Source of the DNA: Helicobacter apodemus
GTDB taxonomy: Bacteria > Campylobacterota > Campylobacteria > Campylobacterales > Helicobacteraceae
NCBI RefSeq assembly: GCF_000765745.2
Contig: NZ_JRPC02000020.1
Coordinates: 1-46,877, forward strand
Direction: 5' to 3'
DNA: 46,877 nucleotides
The position numbers and the translations under genes were made by a program. Positions 15,210 through 24,133 of the stretch are shown here, piece after piece. Positions within the stretch are counted from its first letter, which is position 1. Each line of letters starts with the position of its first letter. The notes under the pieces were generated by a model. The model did no database searches. It had not been told where the DNA came from and saw only the letters and a program-made list of their open reading frames with translations.

Positions 15210-17366
15210 ATGGATAGTAAAAACCTTTTGCACCAAAAGTCTTTTTTAGGTTTCTTAATTGTGTATTCTTTGGCATTAAGTGTTAATGCTGAAGAGAATT
15301 ATAAAATTCCTAATGTAATTGTTTCCTCTACCGGGCTTGAAGAAAATGTGGATTTAAAAGTGGGGAATATTTTAGTCCTTGAAGGAGAGGAATTAACTAA
15401 AAAAGGTTATTCTTCATTAGAACAAGCCTTAGAAAGAGTTCCGGGAATCTCCTTTGTTAATAGTGGGCTTGGACGCAATATTGATATGAGGGGGCAGGGG
15501 AGCAAAGCAAATGTTGCGGTGAAAGTTTTAGTTGATGGTAGAGAAATTAATGTGCTAGATAATTCACACGGCGTTACGCCTCTTGAAGTTATCAATTTAG
15601 AGAATATTGAAAGGATAGAGATAATCCCTGGAGGAGGTGCGGTGCTTTATGGAAATGGCACTAGAGGTGGAGTGATTAATATCATTACCAAAAAAAGTAA
15701 GCAAGATAGTTTAGGTGTGGCTTTGAAAAATCAATTTTTTGATGCTGGGCATTGGGGTGGAAGCTTCAATACTAATCTAAGTAAAAAAATTAACGAAAAT
15801 TTTGCTGTTTCTGCGGATATTAATGGTTTTAATAAAGATGGTTTTCAAAATGGAAGTAACGAAAAAGGGTTTTTTGTAAATTCTAAGGCTTATTTAGATT
15901 TTGAAAATAATTCAAATTTAGTGCTTGGATATGGATTTTTTAGGAATAAAAAATCAAGCACCGGTTATTTAACAAAAGCTCAAGTGGATTCAAATCCAAC
16001 ACAAGCAGGAGCCGATGATGTTTTGCAAAAAATCACGCGTCCAGAGATTAGTCTTGATTTCGCCCATAACTTTAGTGATGAATGGGAGTTTAACGCTAAT
16101 ACTTTTTGGCAAAGTCAAACTATAAAATATATAAAAAATATTCAAGCTTTAAAGACACAGAATAATACTAGTTATAATCTAACCCAAAGTGGAAGCTCTT
16201 TTAAAGATACCTTAACAGGACTAAAGCTTAAGAATAAATACCATTATAGGGATAATTCTTATTTCGTTGTTGGTTATGATTTTGAACATCACGATGCAAA
16301 AAGAGATAGTAGGGTTAGTTATGGCAATGTAGGACCTATTGTATATCATAAAATGACAACTATTATGGATATGAAGAAGCAAAGCCATTCGCTTTTTGTC
16401 TTAGATTCTCATCAATTTACAGAGCAATTTTCTCTTAGAGGGGGAGTGAGGTATGAATATGCTACTTATAGAGGGGATAGGACTTATCGTAGTGAGATGG
16501 CTATGCGTGTTCCTCCTAATGGCACTCCTACTGATACAACCACAAATTTTAGTATGGATAAGAAAAATACCCATAATTTTGCCTTTGAGCTTACCCCTAA
16601 ATTTCAATATTCTAATACAGGTTTAATATACTTCAAATATGAAAGAGGCTTTGTAAGCCCAGCTCCAGCACAATTTATGAATCGTAACAATACAAGGACA
16701 AACCCAAACTTACCCCCTTACTATACTGCTAATTTGAATTCTGAAAAGTATAATACCTTTGAGATGGGCTTAAACGACCTTTGGTGGGATTTTTATGGTT
16801 TAAATGTAGTAGCCTTTTATACTCAAAGCAAGGATGAAATCTCTTATACAGGAGATCCCCATTCTGCAACGGGATCCTTTTGGAGGTATTATAATATAGA
16901 CAAGACAAGACGCATAGGTGTAGAGCTTGCGTTGCACCAAAATTTTTCAAATGGACTCACACTTAAGCAAAGCCTTAACTTTTTAGACGCAAAGGTTTCA
17001 AAAGGTGTAAATGATGGTAAGAGGGTGCCTTATGTTTCAAAGGTAAAAGCCACAGCTTCACTTGAATATGCCTTAAATAAGTATTTTCAAATATTCACTG
17101 ATTGGAGTTATTATTCAAGGGCAAAAGATGGTGGCAGGATTCTGCCAAAGGATACAAACACTGGGAAAATTTCAAATATGGGCTGGATAAAGGAGTATTT
17201 ATTAACAGATATAGGTGCAAGCTATACTTATAAGGATTGGCAAATTTTAGGCGGTATTCATAATCTTTTTGATGAGAGCTATTATACTTATCAAAACTCG
17301 GTAGATAATCAATACTTGGTGGGTAGTGGAAGAAACTATTATTTAGAACTTAAATATGTATTCTAA
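15210..17366 (+). CDS. TonB-dependent outer-membrane receptor
   Basis: The 718-residue protein imports a metal complex across the outer membrane using TonB energy. It has a signal peptide ending at about residue 27 (LSVNA), then a plug domain at about 30-165 (LEQALERVPGISFVNSG, RNIDMRGQG, VLVDGREIN, IERIEIIPGGGAVLYG, GGVINIIT). A 22-strand barrel follows, ending in the aromatic C-terminus YLELKYVF with a TonB-receptor box (GGIHNLFDESYYTY) before it. A GGAG site precedes the ATG. The stop overlaps the permease gene by 11 bases. The order receptor-permease-ATPase-binding protein equals that of the Campylobacter haem operon chuABCD. Siderophore, nickel or cobalamin uptake cannot be excluded. Confidence 0.9.
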   Translation: MDSKNLLHQKSFLGFLIVYSLALSVNAEENYKIPNVIVSSTGLEENVDLKVGNILVLEGEELTKKGYSSLEQALERVPGISFVNSGLGRNIDMRGQGSKANVAVKVLVDGREINVLDNSHGVTPLEVINLENIERIEIIPGGGAVLYGNGTRGGVINIITKKSKQDSLGVALKNQFFDAGHWGGSFNTNLSKKINENFAVSADINGFNKDGFQNGSNEKGFFVNSKAYLDFENNSNLVLGYGFFRNKKSSTGYLTKAQVDSNPTQAGADDVLQKITRPEISLDFAHNFSDEWEFNANTFWQSQTIKYIKNIQALKTQNNTSYNLTQSGSSFKDTLTGLKLKNKYHYRDNSYFVVGYDFEHHDAKRDSRVSYGNVGPIVYHKMTTIMDMKKQSHSLFVLDSHQFTEQFSLRGGVRYEYATYRGDRTYRSEMAMRVPPNGTPTDTTTNFSMDKKNTHNFAFELTPKFQYSNTGLIYFKYERGFVSPAPAQFMNRNNTRTNPNLPPYYTANLNSEKYNTFEMGLNDLWWDFYGLNVVAFYTQSKDEISYTGDPHSATGSFWRYYNIDKTRRIGVELALHQNFSNGLTLKQSLNFLDAKVSKGVNDGKRVPYVSKVKATASLEYALNKYFQIFTDWSYYSRAKDGGRILPKDTNTGKISNMGWIKEYLLTDIGASYTYKDWQILGGIHNLFDESYYTYQNSVDNQYLVGSGRNYYLELKYVF

Positions 17367-18333
17367 AAAGCCCTTTATCTTTACAACTATTATTTTTGTC
17401 GCTTATTTTTTTATTATCCTTGCTAGTTTATGCTTAGGTGATGAAAATCTAAGCCCCATTGAGCTTTTTAACTTTCTTGTAAGAGGAGATGAAATTCAAA
17501 GAATGATTATATTAGAGGGGAGACTTCCGCGTATTATAATGGCGATTCTTATTGGAATGTTACTTGCAAGTAGTGGAGCTATTACACAAACAATATTTTC
17601 AAATCCCATAGCAGATCCTTATATCATAGGCATAGCTTCTGCGGCAACTTTTGGGGCTTTTCTTGCTTATCTTGTTGGTTTAGGGGATGTTTATTTTGGG
17701 ATTGTTGGCTTTATTTGTGCGTCTATTTTTTCTTTTGGGATCTTTAAGGTTTCAAATAGGGCTAGTTTAGTTACATTACTCATTATAGGCATAGCAGCTT
17801 CTTCATTCTTAGGTGCTTTTACTTCGTTTTTTACCTATCTTATTGGTGAAGATTCTTTTAAGATTGTTACTTGGCTTATGGGGAATATTGGTTTTGCATC
17901 GTGGTTTAGGGTAGTTTTGCTTTTTATTCCTTTAACTTTTTGTATCTGTTATTTTTATAAACATAAAAATGAGCTTAATATTCTCTTAAGTGGTGATGAT
18001 GAAGCTAGAAATTTAGGTGTTGATGCCACTAGACTTAAAATCAAATTACTTGTTGTCTCTAGTTTAGCTGTCTCCTTTGCGGTCGCATTTACTGGGCTTA
18101 TTGGTTTTGTAGGATTAATCATTCCTCATATTGTCCGCTTAGCGATAAAAAATTATAATAATGCACTTGTGATTCCACTTTGCACACTTTTAGGTGGATT
18201 GTTTTTGATTATTTGTGATACTCTTGCAAGGACACTTTTAGCCCCTGTTATCTTACCTATTGGAATCCTTACTGCGTTTTTTGGGGCACCTATTTTTTTG
18301 TTTTTAGCACTGAAATCTAGGAGTATGCTATGA
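17356..18333 (+). CDS. FecCD/BtuC-family ABC transporter permease
   Basis: The 325-residue inner-membrane protein has about nine to ten membrane segments and the family signatures RLPRIIMAILIGMLLASSGA (about 54-73), NPIADPYIIGI, and GLIGFVGLIIPHIVRL (about 240-255). The latter is the cytoplasmic loop that contacts the ATPase. It would form a homodimer for import of an iron complex, haem, nickel chelate or cobalamin. The ATG lies within the last codons of the receptor gene, and its stop overlaps the ATPase start by four bases, so the operon is tightly coupled. Confidence 0.9.
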   Translation: MYSKKPFIFTTIIFVAYFFIILASLCLGDENLSPIELFNFLVRGDEIQRMIILEGRLPRIIMAILIGMLLASSGAITQTIFSNPIADPYIIGIASAATFGAFLAYLVGLGDVYFGIVGFICASIFSFGIFKVSNRASLVTLLIIGIAASSFLGAFTSFFTYLIGEDSFKIVTWLMGNIGFASWFRVVLLFIPLTFCICYFYKHKNELNILLSGDDEARNLGVDATRLKIKLLVVSSLAVSFAVAFTGLIGFVGLIIPHIVRLAIKNYNNALVIPLCTLLGGLFLIICDTLARTLLAPVILPIGILTAFFGAPIFLFLALKSRSML

Positions 18334-19097
18334 TAGAAGTTAAAAATTTGCATTTTTCTTATTACCAAAAATCTCTGCTTAAAAACATAAGCTTTGAAGT
18401 AGGGCAGGGGGAATTTCTAGGGATTTTAGGACCTAATGGTGGTGGCAAAAGCACCTTGATGAAAAATATGTTGAAAAATTTAGATTATGAGAGTGGGGAA
18501 ATTTGTGTCTTAGGTAAAGATTTAAAAGACTTTAGCTTAAAGGAGTTTGCTAGAATTTCAGGCTATGTTCCACAAAGCTCACAACTTAAAACACCGCTTA
18601 AAGTGCTTGATGTTTTGCTAATGAGTAAATATGTAGGGCTTAAGCATAGCTTTAGCGGTTATAGCCAAAAAGACAAGGATGAAGCGGTGAAGTTAGCTAA
18701 GAGTTTAAAATTTGAAGACTTTTTAGAAAGAAATGTGCTTTCTTTAAGCGGTGGTGAATTTCAAAGGGTGCTTTTAGCAAGAGCGATTCTAAAAAATCCA
18801 AAAATCTTGTTTTTAGATGAACCAACTTCTGCACTTGATTTAAATTATGCTATTGAACTCTTAAATTTGTGTGAATCCCTAATTAAAGAGCGTAATATAG
18901 CAGTTGTAGCGATTTTGCACGATTTGAATTTAGCGTCTATGTTTTGTTCGCGTATTCTTTTTATCAAAGAGGGCAAAATTTGTTATGATGGAAAAGTTAA
19001 TGAACTCTTTACAGAAGAGAGATTAAAAGAAATTTATGATTTAAATTGTAAAGTGCTTATGCAAGAGGACAAACCCTATATTTTAGCAATCAAGTAA
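18330..19097 (+). CDS. ABC transporter ATP-binding protein of the metal-complex importer
   Basis: The 255-residue ATPase has Walker A GPNGGGKST (about 34-42), Q-loop YVPQSS, the signature LSGGEFQRV (about 138-146), Walker B ILFLDEPTSALD and the switch His in AILHDLN. It is of the FepC/BtuD type. It overlaps the permease stop by four bases (atATGa arrangement) and is followed 31 bases later by the binding protein. It drives uptake of the substrate delivered by the receptor and binding protein of the same operon. Confidence 0.92.
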   Translation: MIEVKNLHFSYYQKSLLKNISFEVGQGEFLGILGPNGGGKSTLMKNMLKNLDYESGEICVLGKDLKDFSLKEFARISGYVPQSSQLKTPLKVLDVLLMSKYVGLKHSFSGYSQKDKDEAVKLAKSLKFEDFLERNVLSLSGGEFQRVLLARAILKNPKILFLDEPTSALDLNYAIELLNLCESLIKERNIAVVAILHDLNLASMFCSRILFIKEGKICYDGKVNELFTEERLKEIYDLNCKVLMQEDKPYILAIK

Positions 19098-19128
19098 TTG
19101 GGGTAGAGATTGAAATAAAAGGAAAAGA

Positions 19129-19953
19129 ATGAAAAAGATAATTTTTTTATGGTGTGCTTTTGTTGGACTTGTTTTTGCTAATACAGAAGAGTTAAGATTA
19201 GTTGTGCTTGACCCAGCGAGTATCGAAACGCTTTTTATGCTAGAGAGTGGGGATAAAATTGTAGGAATTGCTAATTTGCAACATTCTAGTATTTATCCAC
19301 AGGAGAAAACAAGTAAAATTACTTCTGTTGGGACTTTTTCTAATCCTTCTTTAGAGAAAATCGTTCAACTTAAGCCAACTCTAGTAATACTAAGCTCTTA
19401 TTCTTTAAATTTAGAAAACGAGCTTAAAAAGTTTGGGATAAAAAGCTTGTATTTAAAGGCTGATAGGCTAGAGGATATTCAAAGCAATATTCAAACATTA
19501 TCTCAATTAGTTCATAAAGAAAAGGAGGGGGAAAGTTTACTTAAAAACTTTAATCAAGAATTAGAAAAACTAAGAGAAAACCCCATTAGAAAAAGTGCGT
19601 TTTATCTCTATTCTAGTAATCCCTTAATGGCTTTTTCGGATAACTCTTTAATGGCTGATATTTTAAATCTCATTGGAATTAGCAATCTAAGCCCTAAAAG
19701 TGAGATTGAGAGATTTATTATCTCTAGTGAATTTATGGCAAAAGCAAAGCCTGATATTTTAATCCTTGGAGTTGGAATAGGGAATGTTGAAAAGTTTAAA
19801 GAAGCTAATCCTCTTTTAAAAAATACTCCAGCATTTAAAAATTCTGCCATTTTCTTTAATTCTAATACCTATATTTTACTGCGACTAAGCCCAAAAATCA
19901 CAGATAGAATCGCAGAGTTTAAAACAAAAATAACCCAAAATTCTAAAAGATGA
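19129..19953 (+). CDS. Periplasmic binding protein of the metal-complex importer
   Basis: The 274-residue protein has a signal peptide (KKIIFLWCAFVGLVFA) and no lipobox Cys at the cleavage site, so it is probably soluble in the periplasm. It has the class III (TroA/BtuF-type) pattern: LDPASIETLFMLESGDKIVGI, then SVGTFSNPSLEKIVQLKPTL with VILS, a helical linker, and DILILGVG in the second lobe. The ligand cannot be read. Haem-binding ChuD occupies this position in Campylobacter, but nickel- or cobalamin-binding relatives have the same fold. An AAAGGAAAAG site supports the start. Confidence 0.85.
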   Translation: MKKIIFLWCAFVGLVFANTEELRLVVLDPASIETLFMLESGDKIVGIANLQHSSIYPQEKTSKITSVGTFSNPSLEKIVQLKPTLVILSSYSLNLENELKKFGIKSLYLKADRLEDIQSNIQTLSQLVHKEKEGESLLKNFNQELEKLRENPIRKSAFYLYSSNPLMAFSDNSLMADILNLIGISNLSPKSEIERFIISSEFMAKAKPDILILGVGIGNVEKFKEANPLLKNTPAFKNSAIFFNSNTYILLRLSPKITDRIAEFKTKITQNSKR

Positions 19954-19958
19954 TTAAA

Positions 19959-19980
19959 AGATTGGCAACATAGCCAATCT
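19959..19980 (+). terminator. Hairpin after the uptake operon
   Basis: AGATTGGC and GCCAATCT form a perfect eight-pair stem with a six-base loop, six bases after the stop of the binding protein. No T-run follows on the plus strand, so it may be a weak or factor-assisted terminator or an mRNA-stabilising hairpin. Confidence 0.45.
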
Positions 19981-20048
19981 AAAAGAGGAGAGGGAAATCT
20001 TTGATACTTATGGGTAAATCATTAATGTAAAGGCACTCTTTAAATAAA

Positions 20049-20078
20049 AAAGTTTGAAAATTATAGTTTTCAATACAA
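20049..20078. other. Candidate chromosomal dif site (XerH target)
   Basis: TTGAAAA (20054-20060) and TTTTCAA (20067-20073) are perfect inverted arms around a six-base spacer, about 100 bases upstream of xerH. On the minus strand the centre reads GAAAACTATAATTTTC. This closely resembles, from memory, the single-recombinase dif sites of the XerS and XerH systems (GAAAA, a short spacer, TTTTC). Outer parts of the arms are less symmetrical, as in other dif sites. Confidence 0.5.
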
Positions 20079-20174
20079 AATAATATTTTTTTTGCTATAA
20101 TCACAACTTATTAATTATGGCTGTATTTAAACTTTAATAAATTTTTAAGAAAAAGGTTAAGAAAAAGGAAGCTT

Positions 20175-21239
20175 ATGCGTTATCCTATAGATTTTAAAGA
20201 TGATTTTGCGATGAATCTATTATTTTGGATTGAGAGATTTATTTATAGCAAACTTAATAGCCTCTCTAATCATCAAGTCAATAATAAAAAGGAAATTATC
20301 ACGAGTCTTAATATATTGCGTAAAGGGGTTGAAAATATAGAAACCTTGCAAGAAGTTTGCAAACAATGTAGAAATGCGGGATTAATTGGCATTAATACTT
20401 ATGTAAATCCACTTCTAAAATTGTATGAGTATTTAACTTATTTGGGATTTGCTTCTTTAAAGGAAGTTGATGAAGAAATGCTAAAAGAATTTTTAACTAT
20501 CCATACAAGTGCGTTATCGGATGCGACTAAAAAAAACTATCGAATCGCGTTAATTAACTTCTTTGGCTTTGTAGATAAGCAAAATGAGGAAGAAGATGGC
20601 TCTTCTTATATTTTTCGTATTGAATTAAAGAATTGGGGAGGATTACGCGGTAAAAGCGGACAAAAGCTTCCCTCTTATATGAATGAAGAGGAAGTAAAAA
20701 GGTTTTTAGATGGGATTGATTCTTTTCCTTTTAAGCATATGAATTTGGGTGCTAGGAATAGACTTTTATTAAAAATTATTATTTACACAGGGATACGCGT
20801 TGGAGAAGCCTTAAACCTTAAGGTTAAAGATATTATGCTTGATAAGGAACTTTATATTATACAAGTTCGGGGTAAAGGCAATAAACCACGTGTCGTTATG
20901 GTTAAAGCAAAAAATATAGCTTCAGATTTTTCAGCTTGGGTAGAATCTCGACCGCTTGAAATTGAAGATGATTTACTTTTTTGTAATCATAAAGGCAAAA
21001 AGCTTACTCAAGCTTATGTTAGTAGGATTGTAGAGCAAGTCTTAATAACTAATGGGATTCGCAAAGAAAAAAATGGCGCACATATGTTAAGGCATTCCTT
21101 TGCCACCCTACTCTACCAAAAATCTCAAGATTTAGTATTGGTGCAAGAAGCCTTAGGACACGCAAGTTTAGATACTTCAAGGATTTATACACATTTTGAT
21201 AAACAAAAATTAAGGGCTACAACAGAGATTATAGAATAA
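20175..21239 (+). CDS. xerH: Tyrosine recombinase XerH
   Basis: The protein resolves chromosome dimers at the dif site in Campylobacterota, which use one recombinase instead of XerC and XerD. The 354 residues match Helicobacter XerH along the whole length, including the N-terminal LLFWIERF and SLSNHQV, the core-binding ATKKNYRIALINFFGFVDKQ, and the catalytic domain. Catalytic residues are R208 (TGIR), K234, H303, R306, H329 and nucleophile Y338 (SRIYTH). The long N-terminal extension separates it from XerC/XerD and from phage integrases. It is chromosomal housekeeping, not the missing prophage integrase. The adjacent dif-like repeat supports the assignment. Confidence 0.92.
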   Translation: MRYPIDFKDDFAMNLLFWIERFIYSKLNSLSNHQVNNKKEIITSLNILRKGVENIETLQEVCKQCRNAGLIGINTYVNPLLKLYEYLTYLGFASLKEVDEEMLKEFLTIHTSALSDATKKNYRIALINFFGFVDKQNEEEDGSSYIFRIELKNWGGLRGKSGQKLPSYMNEEEVKRFLDGIDSFPFKHMNLGARNRLLLKIIIYTGIRVGEALNLKVKDIMLDKELYIIQVRGKGNKPRVVMVKAKNIASDFSAWVESRPLEIEDDLLFCNHKGKKLTQAYVSRIVEQVLITNGIRKEKNGAHMLRHSFATLLYQKSQDLVLVQEALGHASLDTSRIYTHFDKQKLRATTEIIE

Positions 21240-21243
21240 TAAT

Positions 21244-21996
21244 TTAATCAATGTCTATTAAGTCAAATTCTTTAAAAATAGTTGGTTTTTTGATAAGTGG
21301 AGCTGCAAATTCATTAGCTCTTTGGTAGATTGGTAAAGAAAAAATCTCTTTTTTATCTTCTTTGTTGGGCTTTTCTTTGAGGGCGTAGAAAGGTTGATCA
21401 TTTTTCTTAGATTTTTTAGAAAGATTTAAAGCAATACTTTGCATTTGGGGTGTTTGAAAGTAGCCTTGAAGTTGTTTAATTTTGTTAGCAATATCTGTAT
21501 AATAAAACTCTGCTTGAGTGTTAGATTGAGAGTTTTTTTGCCAAGTATAACCCTTGTTGTAGGATTTGATAATATTTTTCCAATTCCCCTTGTGTTCTTT
21601 ATACCAAAATTTTAGCTCTGTAATAGCAATTTTTGCAGCAAAATCATCATCATCTACTAACATAGCTCCAACCATATTTTGAGTAAATCCATTTTGCTTG
21701 AGTTCGGGATAACGTTTAATAACTCCTGGAATATAAGCGTGAAAATTTCCTGCACTTGGGTCTTGAAAATTCATTTTATAAACTCCAGCACAAGATTCTT
21801 TCCAAGCTATGGCTGCTAAAGTATAACCAAATCCTTCTGCTTCTCCAGCTAAATAAGCGTGGAGTAAAACCTCTTTTTGGGAAGGGGAAAATTGCTCTAG
21901 GGGGACACAAGAATTCTTAAAATCTACCTTTGGGAGAGCATAGGAGGAAACACTATATAGAGCAATTAATAACCCTTGCAAGGCTAGTTTAAGCAT
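21244..21996 (-). CDS. Putative lytic transglycosylase-like protein (lysozyme fold)
   Basis: A signal peptide (cleavage near SSYA, residue about 20) precedes a domain with AIAWKESCAG (about residues 63-72). This resembles the catalytic Glu motif ES of Slt-type transglycosylases that cut peptidoglycan glycan strands. It also has SYNKGYTWQ, which resembles the AYN-G motif of that family. The Cys after the Glu-Ser may pair with the N-terminal Cys. The C-terminal 60 residues are low-complexity and charged. It converges on xerH with four bases between the stops. The family call is moderate because the rest of the domain is divergent. Confidence 0.65.
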   Translation of the reverse strand: MLKLALQGLLIALYSVSSYALPKVDFKNSCVPLEQFSPSQKEVLLHAYLAGEAEGFGYTLAAIAWKESCAGVYKMNFQDPSAGNFHAYIPGVIKRYPELKQNGFTQNMVGAMLVDDDDFAAKIAITELKFWYKEHKGNWKNIIKSYNKGYTWQKNSQSNTQAEFYYTDIANKIKQLQGYFQTPQMQSIALNLSKKSKKNDQPFYALKEKPNKEDKKEIFSLPIYQRANEFAAPLIKKPTIFKEFDLIDID

Positions 21997-22027
21997 AAAA
22001 TTTCCTTATCTTAAAATTAAACAAAAA

Positions 22028-23329
22028 TTAGCAATTATTATTCCACTTTGGAATCTTTAATTCAAAAGTTGCAATGGCACCTTTTTTGTCCATTCGGTTT
22101 TGCAAAGAAATAGATCCACCAAGATTTGTAGCCGCATTTTTGGCTAAAAATAGTCCTAGCCCTGCCCCACTTTTATTCCCGGCTCTTTTAAAGGGTGCAT
22201 AAATATCTTCTAACTCTGAATCTACACCACATCCTTCATCAATTACAACAATCTTTAAAATCTCATTATCGACAATAAGGCTTTGGAGAAATATATTTTT
22301 ACCCTCTGGGGTAAATTTAAAAGCATTTTGTAAAAAGTTTTGTATAACTTGGGTTAGGAGTGTTGGTTTAATCATTAAGAAAAGTCCTTGAGTTTGCAGT
22401 TTATAGGTAAAATTTTTCTTTTCTTTTTGGCTTAAGATTTTAAAATTTTCTGCGATATTCCTTAGGGCTTTGGTTATATCAAGATGGATAGATTTTTCAA
22501 ATTGCGCACTCTCTTGGCGACCTAATCCTAATAAAGTTTTAACAATAGTATTAATTTCATTGATGCTATGAATGTTTTCCTTTAAAGCATTAATATAAAT
22601 CTCTTTTTCACGCTCTTTAATGAGTGTTACTTCGCATTTAGTTTTAATAACAGCTAGAGGTGTTTTTAGTTCGTGGGCTATACCGATAAATAACTGCTTT
22701 TGTGTGTTAAAGTAATTTTTAATTCTTTGCAAAAGATTATTGATAGAGGTTACAAGAGGGTTAAATTCTAAGGGCAATACCCTCTCATCAATTAATTCTA
22801 AATCATACTCTTTAAGCTTACTTAGAGTTGTTGATAATTTTTGAATAGGTTTATAGAGAATATTAGAAAAAGCTAAAGCAAAAAGCTGAATTAAGATGAG
22901 ACAGAAAAAAAATACAACAATGATTCCTTCTAATAAGGTATTTAAAAAAGTTACTTCTTTGGTTATGTTTTGGGTAATCTTTAGGGTTTTATTGTGTAAA
23001 TAAGGTGTAGAGATGGAATAGTAATAACTCTGATGAGATTGAATGCTTTCATAAAGATTTTTTGGTATTTTCTCATCAAAGACTTCTATTTTTAGCTTTT
23101 CATTGGTTAGTGGATTTAAATCTTGAATATAAAAAATTTTTCCTGCTTTATAATGAATATTGTTTTGCAAAATATGGTCAATGTATTTATAAATATTGTG
23201 TTTAACGCTTGTATAGGTTGCATAATAAAGATAGGAATAAAGCAACAAAGAAAATATCGTTAAAAAAGCAACAAAAGAGATTATAATTTGCTTTGTATAA
23301 TCTCCTCTTATACTCCTTTTGGATAACAA
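22028..23329 (-). CDS. Membrane sensor histidine kinase
   Basis: The 433-residue sensor has TM1 at about 14-38, a periplasmic sensing region at about 39-128 and TM2 at about 132-158. A HAMP-like linker follows, then the phosphoacceptor H219 in IAHELKTPLAVIKT, the N box FLQNAFKFTPEG, G1 DEGCGVD and G2 GAGLGLFLAKNAA. It would pass phosphate to the response regulator whose 3' end it overlaps by 22 bases. The start is a TTG without a good ribosome site, whereas AAAGGAG and AGAGGAG occur just inside the frame, so translation is probably coupled to the upstream gene. The signal is unknown. Confidence 0.88.
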   Translation of the reverse strand: MLSKRSIRGDYTKQIIISFVAFLTIFSLLLYSYLYYATYTSVKHNIYKYIDHILQNNIHYKAGKIFYIQDLNPLTNEKLKIEVFDEKIPKNLYESIQSHQSYYYSISTPYLHNKTLKITQNITKEVTFLNTLLEGIIVVFFFCLILIQLFALAFSNILYKPIQKLSTTLSKLKEYDLELIDERVLPLEFNPLVTSINNLLQRIKNYFNTQKQLFIGIAHELKTPLAVIKTKCEVTLIKEREKEIYINALKENIHSINEINTIVKTLLGLGRQESAQFEKSIHLDITKALRNIAENFKILSQKEKKNFTYKLQTQGLFLMIKPTLLTQVIQNFLQNAFKFTPEGKNIFLQSLIVDNEILKIVVIDEGCGVDSELEDIYAPFKRAGNKSGAGLGLFLAKNAATNLGGSISLQNRMDKKGAIATFELKIPKWNNNC

Positions 23330-23979
23330 AATCTATAACCTCTGCGTCTTACAGTTTCTATGGTAGAAATATCTAAAGGTTTATCCATTTTTTGACGAAT
23401 CTGATTGATAGCGACTTCGATAACATTAGGAGTTACAAGCTCTGGTTCTTCCCAAATAGCATCTAATAATTGCTCTTTTGATACAATTTGTTCTCTATGT
23501 CTTGCAAGATGTGTTAAAACTTCAAAGGGCTTTCCTTTAAGTTCTATTTCTTGCCCTCTATAAGTAATTTTTTCTTCATCTGGATTAATGATTAAATCTT
23601 CAATTTCAATTAGATTTGTTCCTCCAAATCGCAATCTCGCTTCAATTCTCGCGACCAAAACACCAAAATCAAAAGGCTTGGCTAAAAAATCATCCGCACC
23701 ACCTTTTAAAGCCTCTATTTCACTCTCTGCATCATCTCGTGCAGAAATTATTATAATAGGGGTTCTAGGGGATTTACTTTTGACTTGTTGAATAATTTCT
23801 AATCCACTTCCATCTGGTAACATCCAATCAACTAATACTAAGTCATAATTACGAATGCTAATATAATATTCACCATCTTTGAGATTTTCTGCTACATCTG
23901 TTTGATAATTAAACTCATTTAGTCCTTCAGTAATTGTTTTATTAAGACTAATTTCATCTTCAATAATTAAGATACGCAT
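23308..23979 (-). CDS. hsrA: Response regulator of the HsrA/CosR group with a complete receiver site
   Basis: The OmpR-type regulator has 223 residues. The C-terminal domain (about 125-220) matches HsrA (HP1043) of H. pylori and CosR of Campylobacter over long stretches: NPDEEKITYRGQEIELKGKP, EQIVSKEQLLDAIWEEPE, VEVAINQIRQKMDKPL-like text and ETVRRRGYRFCYPK. In those species the protein is an essential orphan oxidative-stress and metabolic regulator without the phosphorylated Asp. Here the receiver has the full set: E7-D8, D51 (LVDWMLPDGSG), S79 and K101, and a kinase gene follows with a 22-base overlap. It therefore probably works by phosphotransfer. A strong extended -10 promoter precedes it. 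Confidence 0.88.
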   Translation of the reverse strand: MRILIIEDEISLNKTITEGLNEFNYQTDVAENLKDGEYYISIRNYDLVLVDWMLPDGSGLEIIQQVKSKSPRTPIIIISARDDAESEIEALKGGADDFLAKPFDFGVLVARIEARLRFGGTNLIEIEDLIINPDEEKITYRGQEIELKGKPFEVLTHLARHREQIVSKEQLLDAIWEEPELVTPNVIEVAINQIRQKMDKPLDISTIETVRRRGYRFCYPKGV

Positions 23980-24015
23980 TAAATATCCTTGCTTTACAAA
24001 TTTGATACCGCTGCC

Positions 24016-24024
24016 ATTATAGCA
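24016..24024 (-). promoter_or_regulatory. Extended -10 promoter of the response regulator
   Basis: On the minus strand TG-C-TATAAT forms a perfect extended -10 element about 40 bases before the regulator ATG. The palindrome TTAGCTAA lies just upstream at 24030-24037 and could be part of an operator. Confidence 0.65.
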
Positions 24025-24133
24025 TAAATTTAGCTAATTTTAAAAAAAGTTTTATAAAAAATTAAATTTAAGGATAAAAATAAATCTAATTTTTTAAGTA
24101 TCTCTCATTGACTTTTTTAAACTTTTATCTTGA

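Noticed and set aside
20175-21239. XerH as the integrase of the prophage
   Set aside because: It is 11 kb from the prophage end, separated by ordinary genes, matches Helicobacter XerH throughout and has a dif-like site beside it.
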